A stretch of DNA of 64,000 nt from Pollenia angustigena (lineage: Eukaryota > Arthropoda > Insecta > Diptera > Polleniidae): positions 124,804,053 through 124,868,052 of the forward strand of contig OV884056.1 in NCBI GenBank assembly GCA_930367215.1, read 5' to 3'. The notes beneath the pieces are model-generated. The model was not told the origin of the DNA. It ran no database searches and worked only from the letters and a program-made list of their open reading frames with translations. A program made the position numbers and the translations under genes. Positions 9,389 through 18,850 of the stretch are shown piece after piece (the first letter of the stretch is position 1; every line of letters starts with the position of its first letter).

Positions 9389-11503
9389 GGGCTAATCCGA
9401 AAATTTTTAAACCAAAGGCAGAAATTTAAAGTTGCCCAAAATCCAAATGTTTGTTAATGGAATAATAGGATACATATTCAAGCTTCAACATATATAAGCA
9501 ATAAGGTTTTACGGTGTTTTTTTTTGTTCTTGGCAGAGGCTAACCTAAACGTACCTCTTGCTTTCATTTATTCTTGTAAAAAAATGGTATTTTCCATGAT
9601 CAAAAAAGTGGGCAAAACAATTGTTTCAGTATTTAGCGTTTAGCAAAACTTTGATTTGCTTAATTTTCTTTTATTTAAGATAAAAATCATATATGTAAGT
9701 TATGTAATATACATTAAAAATTTGAACTAAAAATGGGTACACTCTGTGTAACGTCCGTAACGGAAAATGGGGTTTTTTAAATTTAACAGAATGAATTTTA
9801 ATAATTTTGTTTTCCAAACTAGCTTTATAAACAGAGTTTTTTATGCACTTTAATCTGATGAAAAAAAGAAATACCTTTATTACGCTTTTTTTTTCTTAAT
9901 ATAAATGACAAAGTGTGTAACGTCCGTAACGGCATGAAAATACCCAAAATTTTATTTTAATATTATGAGGTGGAAATAAGTGTTTATAATGAATATTCAT
10001 CTGCTGAATCTGAATCTGGACTTAAAATTGCTCAAGGTTGCCGAGAATCCGAGAAACTTCACCTCAAAGTAACAAAAAGTGTGTTTTAATAAAATGCGAT
10101 CCCCCAATCTGCAACTTAAATGAATTTCAAATTCTTCTAAAACCTAAAATAATTTCTGAATATCAATAATTAATAACCATGTAGTAAACCGCAACCTCCA
10201 TGCACCCCTTGAAATATTTGGTGGTACGCCCATGCTTGCAATGTTTACGTACTGGATTTTCCGTTAGAAATCTTTAAGCAATTCTTGCTTTGATCTTAAA
10301 ATTTTGCGCAAGGTGACAAATATATTCTTATTAATTAAAATCCGTTCAAATGCAGACAGACCAAAAAAATTTTGTGCAAATTTGAAAATAATACTGAAAA
10401 ACTGTTGGTGTTTAAAACTAAAAAGGCAGAAAGCGAGCATATCTTGAGAAAATCAAAGAACAGTTTAAGAATAGTGTGTCACAGGCAAAAATAATAAAAA
10501 AAGATAATAGACAACGAGTGGCCAAATTTAGAGAGGCACATAAATACATTCTAAGAAACATTACACAATTCGTAAAAGAATGGAATGTGAGTTATTTCGA
10601 ACGGATTTTTTTTGCTACTTCGCATGGAAAAGGAACGGTGGGCGGTGTTGGCGCTGTTGTTAAGCGAAAAGTTTGGGAACTAGTAAAAACCCAAAATCTC
10701 ATCTTAAAAAGTTTCGAGATTTTCACAAATTAGCAAAAAAAAAAAAAAATATAAATGGCGTTTTTCTAATTTACGTTGGTAAAAATTATGTCAAAACTGC
10801 ATCTGACGAAATATCAAAAACATGGATAAATGTAAAAAATATTCCAGCTCTTAAATCATATCATTATTTTTTCGGGCTTTTCCAATGACAATACTATAAG
10901 AGTAGCTCGAACAGCTGGGTCTATTAAGCATAAGATACAATGTTTAACCGTTAAATAAACAAATTAATAAATGAATATAAGTAATATAAGAGTAATGAAA
11001 TATTCTATAATTTTTTTGTAACTAATAAATTAATAATTACAAGGTTAAAAAGATTTTTAAATACATGAATGTTTTTTATATACGCAATTTGGTTTAATGG
11101 AAAAAATGTAACGTCCGTAACAGACAAAAATTAAGATTTTTGTTTAACAGGACTACTTAGCCTTCTTTTCTAAGATGGATTGATATGGTCATATATTCCA
11201 CTTAATTTTTTGTATTTGGACTTTTTTTGTTTATTATGCAAAATAAGCTAAGAAATGTGCAAATGCACATAAGTCTCAAATTCGACTTCCATTTTTTGTA
11301 AAGTCCGTAACGGAACTTTAAGCTAGCATAACTTTTTTTCAAAAACAGTTAACCTTTAAGTTTAAAACAAGTTTTAAAATACTCCCAAAGAACTGCATTT
11401 TGCAAAAAATTTCATGAAAATATTCCAATGCTAACGCCAGCTGTGTCAATCTTAACAAGCAAATTTGCGTGCGAATGTAACGTCCGTAACGCAGGATTAG
11501 CCC
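9389..11503. mobile_element. Unclassified TIR transposon with TAACGTCCGTAACG array
   Basis: The ends are GGGCTAATCC (9389-9398) and its complement GGATTAGCCC (11494-11503), flanked by ATAT on both sides. Because ATAT is palindromic it could be a 4-bp target duplication or part of a 15-bp TIR (CATATGGGCTAATCC). TGTAACGTCCGTAACGG or a one- or two-base variant occurs at 9747, 9916, 11107, 11297 and 11476, two near the left end and three near the right, all in the same orientation. Such subterminal arrays usually bind transposase. A broken frame (10440-10890) is the only coding trace. The superfamily is not recognised. Confidence 0.75.
10440..10890 (+). pseudogene. Degenerate transposon protein with a SHGKG..VGG..VKR motif
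   Basis: Two overlapping open stretches (10476-10733 and 10673-10888) encode FVKEWNVSYFERIFFATSHG, then a KGTVGGVGAVVKRKVWELVK block, then IYVGKNYVKTASDEI. The first stretch has no ATG start. A homopolymer near 10738 separates the parts. I have a general memory of F-A-S-H-G-K-G..D-G-x-G-G..V-K-R blocks in uncharacterised transposon proteins of arthropods and cnidarians, but I cannot name the superfamily. It is the remnant of the coding region of the 9389-11503 element. Either it encoded the transposase or an accessory protein. Confidence 0.5.
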
Positions 11504-12175
11504 ATATGTTACTTTGTTTTTGTAAAGGGATCTGAATTATTTTGCTTTTGCTTGTGCAAAAGAACAAAACAAAAAATGTTACTCTTTCTTTTATACCAAA
11601 GAGCCGAGGCCTTCTATGAGGCATTCTTTAGCAGTTACGTAAGAATAGTAATTAAATCAAAAAATTTTTTAAGCAGGCCTTTAAAAAGGCCTGAAGTAAG
11701 AAGGTCTTCTGAGTTTTGATTTCTGGCTTTTTTGTTCGTATTTTTTTTTTTTTCTTTACCAAAACAATCATTGTCGCTCCGAACACACAAACATCTTTAT
11801 TAAAAAACGAAGCTAACGATTGTATAAATAACAAAGCACGATGTCCATTATTTGAATGACTGCAAACCAGCAGCGAATATTTGCGGTTGCGCAAGTTTGA
11901 TTGTATGACCGCAAGTGAGTGTATTTGTTGCTGTTGATTTAATGCGATTTTTTTACAGTTGCACAAAGCCGTTCTCTGATACCAGTATACTATATTTGTT
12001 TTTTAACACATTGCCAGTGACAATTTGTCACATTGTTTTGAAAATTTCATAGAACAATCTGGGCTGCCATATGTAGTGATTTCTCGCTAAACGTGGCGGT
12101 TTTAATACTTGTTTGGTATTCTCATATTCTAAATGCTTACGTAACTTTATTTAGAGAAAGAATTACTTACTTACT
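11504..12175. other. AT-rich region, nothing recognised
   Basis: Starts with the second copy of the 9276-9358 segment, then an aggcctttaaaaaggcctg palindrome near 11676-11695. The rest has short stop-interrupted frames only, and no recognisable gene. Confidence 0.5.
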
Positions 12176-12690
12176 TATAACTGTCAAAAAAATATTGTTA
12201 ACTGGATGTTAGAGTAAAAGTTAGATATAACTGAACTTGTGAAATTGGCCGCAAGTAATTTAATTTACTTGTTTTTCTACACAAGTAAATCTCGTGACAA
12301 GCTTAAAGTCATATAAATTGTGTAACTACGTTATAAGTTGATAATAAAAGTTTTTAAGTAAAATTATATATATTTCTTTTTAGAGCATTTAAACAAAAGA
12401 TGGATTTTTCAAATATTTTTTTACTTTTAATTTATTCAAAACTCGCATTCGTATTCTCAGTAAGTCCCTACACGAAATGAATGAGCGAGTAGTCACATTT
12501 TTTACGTTGGTGTTAAGAATATGACTACTCGCTCATTCATTTCTTGTAGGGGTGTCTCTGTAACATTTTTGTGAGAAGAGTTCCCGCTTTGAACTGTAAA
12601 ATAAGTTCACGAATAAAAATGGAGCGAGAAAAAATTTTAACACTAAAAAACAATCAAAAATTCAAAATATGTACAAAAAGTAATAATAAT

Positions 12691-12817
12691 CACCCCTATC
12701 GTGAATAAAAATTCCTAGGGAGTTTTTTTCCTTTTCCCATTTTTACAATTAAATTAACAAAGGAAAAATGGAAAAAGGGAAAAAACTCCCAAGGAATTTT
12801 TATTCACGATAGGGGTG
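12691..12817. mobile_element. 127-bp near-perfect palindromic MITE
   Basis: CACCCCTATCGTGAATAAAA at 12691 is the complement of the right end at 12798-12817. The arms extend about 60 bp with a short central loop, and AATAAT flanks both sides. Only its left half survives in the duplicate at 29169-29232. The CACCC ends resemble those of the MITE at 24650. Confidence 0.85.
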
Positions 12818-13030
12818 AATAATATTTTATTCTTGGCATTTGTTTATTGTTTAATTATTTGCTTTTAACATTTTTATAAGATATGCGCATTAGGGGTATA
12901 ACCAATTTTTTGGCATATTACCATGAGGTCAACCATGTCCTAGTAGTAACCACGAAAATCATAATTGGAATTTATTTAATAAAATTGAACTATTTTAACA
13001 ATATATTCGACAACATCATAGAGGAGAAAC

Positions 13031-15511
13031 ATGAAGGGATTTTTTAAACATATAATTTTTAAATATAACAACGAAACATCTAGGACAATGAAAGAATACT
13101 GCAATGAAGTCAAGAAATTAGCGAACCAACAACAAAGGCTTAAGTTTCTTTTGTCATGCAGAAGTTATGGTATTATACCAAATCACACAAAAAATACCAC
13201 AACACAGGTAACACATCTTTTTCAGTGTCATACTATTAAGGGACAACTAGGCAAAGTTCAATACAATTTTCACAAAAAAATCTTGAACTTGGAAATCTCA
13301 CAAACAAATACTAATATTAAAATTATTAAAAGGAAACTTTTTCATCTTGAGACTGGGGTTAAGAACATGGTAACAACTGATGATTTTAACATTTTTATTA
13401 AAAAACAAACAGATAGAGCGAGACATATAACTACGAATACGAAAGAACGACAAATAAAGAAACTAAATACACTGAAAGAAAGACATTTTGAAAATCATGG
13501 CCTTAAGTTTAATGATCATTGGTTTGAAAATAGGACTAACTTAGTCATTCCAGTTGAATGTAAATGGATTTTATCATTGGGGAAAAAATTTGCCTTACCG
13601 ATTAACAGAGCTAATTTTTCAGCTTTACACATAATTGCGGATATTGAACAGTGTGTTCAGGCAATAGAGGACAACACGGATAGGGAAAAGGAAATGGTCA
13701 GAACTAAGCTGGCGAATAGAATCTCGGAATTTAACAGAAAAATGGGAAATACACCTAGGGAAAAACTGATTCTTACAGCTTTCGAGAAGACGAGAAAATT
13801 TTTGAAAAGGCACAGCGACATTATGGTAATACAAGCAGATAAGGGAAATAAAACGGTTGCGATGTATAGAACTGATTACGAAAGTAGGATGCAAACGTTA
13901 TTGGAGGACAAAAACACATACCGCGCATTAAGAATCGACCCAACACCAAAATTACAAAGAGAAAACAATAATATCATAACGGACCTACATAAAAATGAAT
14001 ACATAGACACATGGCAAAAACGACGGCTTCTTTGTTCAGCGGCAACAGCTCCAAGAATCTACGGCTTACCAAAAATCCATAAAACTGGAATCCCTCTGAG
14101 ACCAATTGTTTCCTCAATGCAGGTGCCATGCTACCAACTTTCCAAATACCTAGGACAAATTTTAAAAAACTTAATTTCGAACAACTACAATATAAAAAAT
14201 TCATCACATTTAAAATTACAGTTGCAAAACATAAATATCTGTCCCGGAGAGGTATTGGTATCTTTTGACGTCATATCACTTTTCACAAACATTCCAGTTC
14301 ATACCGCAATAAAGAACATAATGGCAAAATGGGAAGTTTTAAAAAATTTCACTAGAATTCCCAGATCTAAGTTTTTAAATATGCTAAAATTCTGTCTTAC
14401 TGATAATAATTACTTTATATACAATAAAAAAATTTTTAATCAAATATTTGGTATGTCGATGGGTAACCCACTTTCACCAACTATCGCTGATATAGTCCTA
14501 GATACTCTACTTGACGAAACAATTAAGGAATTGCAGGATAAAAATATCCGCATAAAATACATAGCAAAATATGTAGATGATATTTTAGCCATAGTAAAAT
14601 TAGACGATAAGGATGAAATCCTAAAGACTTTAAACAAATATCATGAGAAAATTCAGTTCACAATTGAGACACAAACTAACACAGGAATTGCTTACTTAGA
14701 TACAAAACTACGCATTAGTGGAAATAAAATAGTTTTCGACTGGTACGCAAAGGAAACATTATCGGGAAGAATCATGAATTTTCACGCAACACAACCACGG
14801 AACCAAATAATTAATACTGCCAGCAATTTTATCGACAGAGTGCTAAACATTAGTGACAGACAATATCACTCAAAAAACATAGAAAAGATAAACAACATTC
14901 TTACCAGTAATAGCTTTCCAAAAAATCTTATAAAAACTTTAATAACAAATACAGTAAGGAAAATGAATAACACAACATCTGGCCACTCTAATGCTGACAA
15001 GGAGAAAAAACAATTTTATAGTGTAAAATACATACCTGGACTTACGGATAAACAGAACATCAAAGACACAATAGAGAAGAAAAACATATATTTTGCTTAC
15101 AAACCTAATAAAACTTTAAGCACAATATTTACAAACATCAAAACACCAATAAACAAACAACAACAAAGCAATGTTGTTTACGAAATACCATGTAAGGGCA
15201 AAAACGATCAAATCTGCGATTTGATTTATATTGGGACCACAAAGAGAACATTGGAAACAAGAATAACAGAACATAAAATGGACATAAACAAATTAAAGGA
15301 AAGTACTGCTTTAGCCCAACACATAAAAAATACAAATCATACGGCAGATTTTGACAAAGTACGAATATTGGATAGAGAAGGAATAGAAAGGAAAAGATTC
15401 ACAATAGAGACGCTAAGAATACAACAGAAAATAAAAAAGACGATGAACTTAAAAGAAGACACACAAAACATTAGTGCCAGTTACTGTGTTGCAATATCAA
15501 AAAACCTGTGA
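13031..15511 (+). CDS. Penelope RT/GIY-YIG protein, unit 1
   Basis: An 826-residue Penelope polyprotein: telomerase-like reverse transcriptase followed by a GIY-YIG endonuclease, the two activities that copy and insert the element. RT motif A FDVISLF has D413. Motif B reads GMSMGNPLSPT around residue 476, where the other two units have GMPMG. Motif C is YVDD at 514-517. The GIY-YIG domain runs from YEIPC (717) through IYIGTTKRTLETRITEH (732 onward), with a C-x-C pair between. The start ATG at 13031 follows gaggagaaac and is the first in frame. The frame is complete. The Pro-to-Ser change at 476, in the motif next to the active site, may weaken this copy. It also has Leu where units 2 and 3 have Ser in KET-x-SGR. 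Confidence 0.95.
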   Translation: MKGFFKHIIFKYNNETSRTMKEYCNEVKKLANQQQRLKFLLSCRSYGIIPNHTKNTTTQVTHLFQCHTIKGQLGKVQYNFHKKILNLEISQTNTNIKIIKRKLFHLETGVKNMVTTDDFNIFIKKQTDRARHITTNTKERQIKKLNTLKERHFENHGLKFNDHWFENRTNLVIPVECKWILSLGKKFALPINRANFSALHIIADIEQCVQAIEDNTDREKEMVRTKLANRISEFNRKMGNTPREKLILTAFEKTRKFLKRHSDIMVIQADKGNKTVAMYRTDYESRMQTLLEDKNTYRALRIDPTPKLQRENNNIITDLHKNEYIDTWQKRRLLCSAATAPRIYGLPKIHKTGIPLRPIVSSMQVPCYQLSKYLGQILKNLISNNYNIKNSSHLKLQLQNINICPGEVLVSFDVISLFTNIPVHTAIKNIMAKWEVLKNFTRIPRSKFLNMLKFCLTDNNYFIYNKKIFNQIFGMSMGNPLSPTIADIVLDTLLDETIKELQDKNIRIKYIAKYVDDILAIVKLDDKDEILKTLNKYHEKIQFTIETQTNTGIAYLDTKLRISGNKIVFDWYAKETLSGRIMNFHATQPRNQIINTASNFIDRVLNISDRQYHSKNIEKINNILTSNSFPKNLIKTLITNTVRKMNNTTSGHSNADKEKKQFYSVKYIPGLTDKQNIKDTIEKKNIYFAYKPNKTLSTIFTNIKTPINKQQQSNVVYEIPCKGKNDQICDLIYIGTTKRTLETRITEHKMDINKLKESTALAQHIKNTNHTADFDKVRILDREGIERKRFTIETLRIQQKIKKTMNLKEDTQNISASYCVAISKNL

Positions 15512-15693
15512 TATAATTTTTAAATTTGTGTTTAATTTAATTTTTCATGTTTAATGTTTTTCATGCTTGTCTACAACAAATTATTGTTCAATGTAATAAA
15601 AATTGATTTTCTTATTGTAAGTCATAATTAATTGTTGAAAAATGTTTGTTGTAATAATATTGTTATATATACTTTCTTTAATTTAAATAGACG

Positions 15694-15747
15694 AATCCCT
15701 TGATAAAGTGAACATAACATTCACGAAACGTTGGGAAAATATGGATT
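15694..15747 (+). ncRNA. Hammerhead-like motif in Penelope intergenic region 1 (degenerate)
   Basis: An AATCC (15694-15698) pairs with GGATT (15743-15747) as helix I. GTGAA/TTCAC (15708-15724, loop cataaca) forms helix II, directly followed by GAAACG. The bases between helices I and II read CTTGATAAA in place of CTGATGA, so one or two core bases deviate. Penelope elements are known to carry minimal type I hammerheads at this position. The layout fits, but activity is doubtful. Confidence 0.45.
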
Positions 15748-15940
15748 AAATGCATTTTTAATTACATAAAAAAACTTTAGGCCGTATTAGCTAAAATAAA
15801 ATCTAATTTAATGAATAACTACATTGGCCAAACAACAAAAATATATATAAATAATATCGGATAGCTCGCCGAAATTGGAATTTATTTAATAAAATTGAAC
15901 TATTTTAACAATATATTCGACAACATCATAGAGGAGAAAC

Positions 15941-18421
15941 ATGAAGGGATTTTTTAAACATATAATTTTTAAATATAACAACGAAACATCTAGGACAATG
16001 AAAGAATACTGCAATGAAGTCAAGAAATTAGCGAACCAACAACAAAGGCTTAAGTTTCTTTTGTCATGCAGAAGTTATGGTATTATACCAAATCACACAA
16101 AAAATACCACAACACAGGTAACACATCTTTTTCAGTGTCATACTATTAAGGGACAACTAGGCAAAGTTCAATACAATTTTCACAAAAAAATCTTGAACTT
16201 GGAAATCTCACAAACAAATACTAATATTAAAATTATTAAAAGGAAACTTTTTCATCTTGAGACTGGGGTTAAGAACATGGTAACAACTGATGATTTTAAC
16301 ATTTTTATTAAAAAACAAACAGATAGAGCGAGACATATAACTACGAATACGAAAGAACGACAAATAAAGAAACTAAATACACTGAAAGAAAGACATTTTG
16401 AAAATCATGGCCTTAAGTTTAATGATCATTGGTTTGAAAATAGGACTAACTTAGTCATTCCAGTTGAATGTAAATGGATTTTATCATTGGGGAAAAAATT
16501 TGCCTTACCGATTAACAGAGCTAATTTTTCAGCTTTACACATAATTGCGGATATTGAACAGTGTGTTCAGGCAATAGAGGACAACACGGATAGGGAAAAG
16601 GAAATGGTCAGAACTAAGCTGGCGAATAGAATCTCGGAATTTAACAGAAAAATGGGAAATACACCTAGGGAAAAACTGATTCTTACAGCTTTCGAGAAGA
16701 CGAGAAAATTTTTGAAAAGGCACAGCGACATTATGGTAATACAAGCAGATAAGGGAAATAAAACGGTTGCGATGTATAGAACTGATTACGAAAGTAGGAT
16801 GCAAACGTTATTGGAGGACAAAAACACATACCGCGCATTAAGAATCGACCCAACACCAAAATTACAAAGAGAAAACAATAATATCATAACGGACCTACAT
16901 AAAAATGAATACATAGACACATGGCAAAAACGACGGCTTCTTTGTTCAGCGGCAACAGCTCCAAGAATCTACGGCTTACCAAAAATCCATAAAACTGGAA
17001 TCCCTCTGAGACCAATTGTTTCCTCAATGCAGGTGCCATGCTACCAACTTTCCAAATACCTAGGACAAATTTTAAAAAACTTAATTTCGAACAACTACAA
17101 TATAAAAAATTCATCACATTTAAAATTACAGTTGCAAAACATAAATATCTGTCCCGGAGAGGTATTGGTATCTTTTGACGTCATATCACTTTTCACAAAC
17201 ATTCCAGTTCATACCGCAATAAAGAACATAATGGCAAAATGGGAAGTTTTAAAAAATTTCACTAGAATTCCCAGATCTAAGTTTTTAAATATGCTAAAAT
17301 TCTGTCTTACTGATAATAATTACTTTATATACAATAAAAAAATTTTTAATCAAATATTTGGTATGCCGATGGGTAACCCACTTTCACCAACTATCGCTGA
17401 TATAGTCCTAGATACTCTACTTGACGAAACAATTAAGGAATTGCAGGATAAAAATATCCGCATAAAATACATAGCAAAATATGTAGATGATATTTTAGCC
17501 ATAGTAAAATTAGACGATAAGGATGAAATCCTAAAGACTTTAAACAAATATCATGAGAAAATTCAGTTCACAATTGAGACACAAACTAACACAGGAATTG
17601 CTTACTTAGATACAAAACTACGCATTAGTGGAAATAAAATAGTTTTCGACTGGTACGCAAAGGAAACATCATCGGGAAGAATCATGAATTTTCACGCAAC
17701 ACAACCACGGAACCAAATAATTAATACTGCCAGCAATTTTATCGACAGAGTGCTAAACATTAGTGACAGACAATATCACTCAAAAAACATAGAAAAGATA
17801 AACAACATTCTTACCAGTAATAGCTTTCCAAAAAATCTTATAAAAACTTTAATAACAAATACAGTAAGGAAAATGAATAACACAACATCTGGCCACTCTA
17901 ATGCTGACAAGGAGAAAAAACAATTTTATAGTGTAAAATACATACCTGGACTTACGGATAAACAGAACATCAAAGACACAATAGAGAAGAAAAACATATA
18001 TTTTGCTTACAAACCTAATAAAACTTTAAGCACAATATTTACAAACATCAAAACACCAATAAACAAACAACAACAAAGCAATGTTGTTTACGAAATACCA
18101 TGTAAGGGCAAAAACGATCAAATCTGCGATTTGATTTATATTGGGACCACAAAGAGAACATTGGAAACAAGAATAACAGAACATAAAATGGACATAAACA
18201 AATTAAAGGAAAGTACTGCTTTAGCCCAACACATAAAAAATACAAATCATACGGCAGATTTTGACAAAGTACGAATATTGGATAGAGAAGGAATAGAAAG
18301 GAAAAGATTCACAATAGAGACGCTAAGAATACCACAGAAAATAAAAAAGACGATGAACTTAAAAGAAGACACACAAAACATTAGTGCCAGTTACTGTGTT
18401 GCAATATCAAAAAACCTGTGA
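15941..18421 (+). CDS. Penelope RT/GIY-YIG protein, unit 2
   Basis: Same 826-residue architecture as unit 1: RT motif A D413, YVDD at 514-517, GIY-YIG domain from about 717. Motif B has the normal proline (GMPMG, residue 476). Unit-specific changes are few: LRIPQKI near residue 797, where the others have LRIQQKI. The frame is intact from an ATG in the same context. It follows unit 1 head-to-tail, 429 bp after its stop, so unit 1's 3' region acts as its 5' region. No sign of decay, so this copy and unit 3 are the best candidates for activity. Confidence 0.95.
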   Translation: MKGFFKHIIFKYNNETSRTMKEYCNEVKKLANQQQRLKFLLSCRSYGIIPNHTKNTTTQVTHLFQCHTIKGQLGKVQYNFHKKILNLEISQTNTNIKIIKRKLFHLETGVKNMVTTDDFNIFIKKQTDRARHITTNTKERQIKKLNTLKERHFENHGLKFNDHWFENRTNLVIPVECKWILSLGKKFALPINRANFSALHIIADIEQCVQAIEDNTDREKEMVRTKLANRISEFNRKMGNTPREKLILTAFEKTRKFLKRHSDIMVIQADKGNKTVAMYRTDYESRMQTLLEDKNTYRALRIDPTPKLQRENNNIITDLHKNEYIDTWQKRRLLCSAATAPRIYGLPKIHKTGIPLRPIVSSMQVPCYQLSKYLGQILKNLISNNYNIKNSSHLKLQLQNINICPGEVLVSFDVISLFTNIPVHTAIKNIMAKWEVLKNFTRIPRSKFLNMLKFCLTDNNYFIYNKKIFNQIFGMPMGNPLSPTIADIVLDTLLDETIKELQDKNIRIKYIAKYVDDILAIVKLDDKDEILKTLNKYHEKIQFTIETQTNTGIAYLDTKLRISGNKIVFDWYAKETSSGRIMNFHATQPRNQIINTASNFIDRVLNISDRQYHSKNIEKINNILTSNSFPKNLIKTLITNTVRKMNNTTSGHSNADKEKKQFYSVKYIPGLTDKQNIKDTIEKKNIYFAYKPNKTLSTIFTNIKTPINKQQQSNVVYEIPCKGKNDQICDLIYIGTTKRTLETRITEHKMDINKLKESTALAQHIKNTNHTADFDKVRILDREGIERKRFTIETLRIPQKIKKTMNLKEDTQNISASYCVAISKNL

Positions 18422-18603
18422 TATAATTTTTAAATTTGTGTTTAATTTAATTTTTCATGTTTAATGTTTTTCATGCTTGTCTACAACAAATTATTGTTCA
18501 ATGTAATAAAAATTGATTTTCTTATTGTAAGTCATAATTAATTGTTGAAAAATGTTTGTTGTAATAATATTGTTATATATACTTTCTTTAATTTAAATAG
18601 ACG

Positions 18604-18657
18604 AATCCCTTGATAAAGTGAACATAACATTCACGAAACGTTGGGAAAATATGAATT
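18604..18657 (+). ncRNA. Hammerhead-like motif in Penelope intergenic region 2
   Basis: Same layout as at 15694, but helix I is weakened here because the 3' strand reads GAATT instead of GGATT (18653-18657). Confidence 0.4.
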
Positions 18658-18850
18658 AAATGCATTTTTAATTACATAAAAAAACTTTAGGCCGTATTAG
18701 CTAAAATAAAATCTAATTTAATGAATAACTACATTGGCCAAACAACAAAAATATATATAAATAATATCGGATAGCTCGCCGAAATTGGAATTTATTTAAT
18801 AAAATTGAACTATTTTAACAATATATTCGACAACATCATAGAGGAGAAAC

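Noticed and set aside
13625..15335. Minus-strand frames repeated in each Penelope unit
   Set aside because: They are shadows of the 826-codon ORF and repeat only because the units repeat.
15694..15747. Fully active hammerhead in the Penelope spacer
   Set aside because: Core bases between helices I and II deviate from CTGATGA and the cleavage site is not clear. It is kept only as a degenerate candidate.
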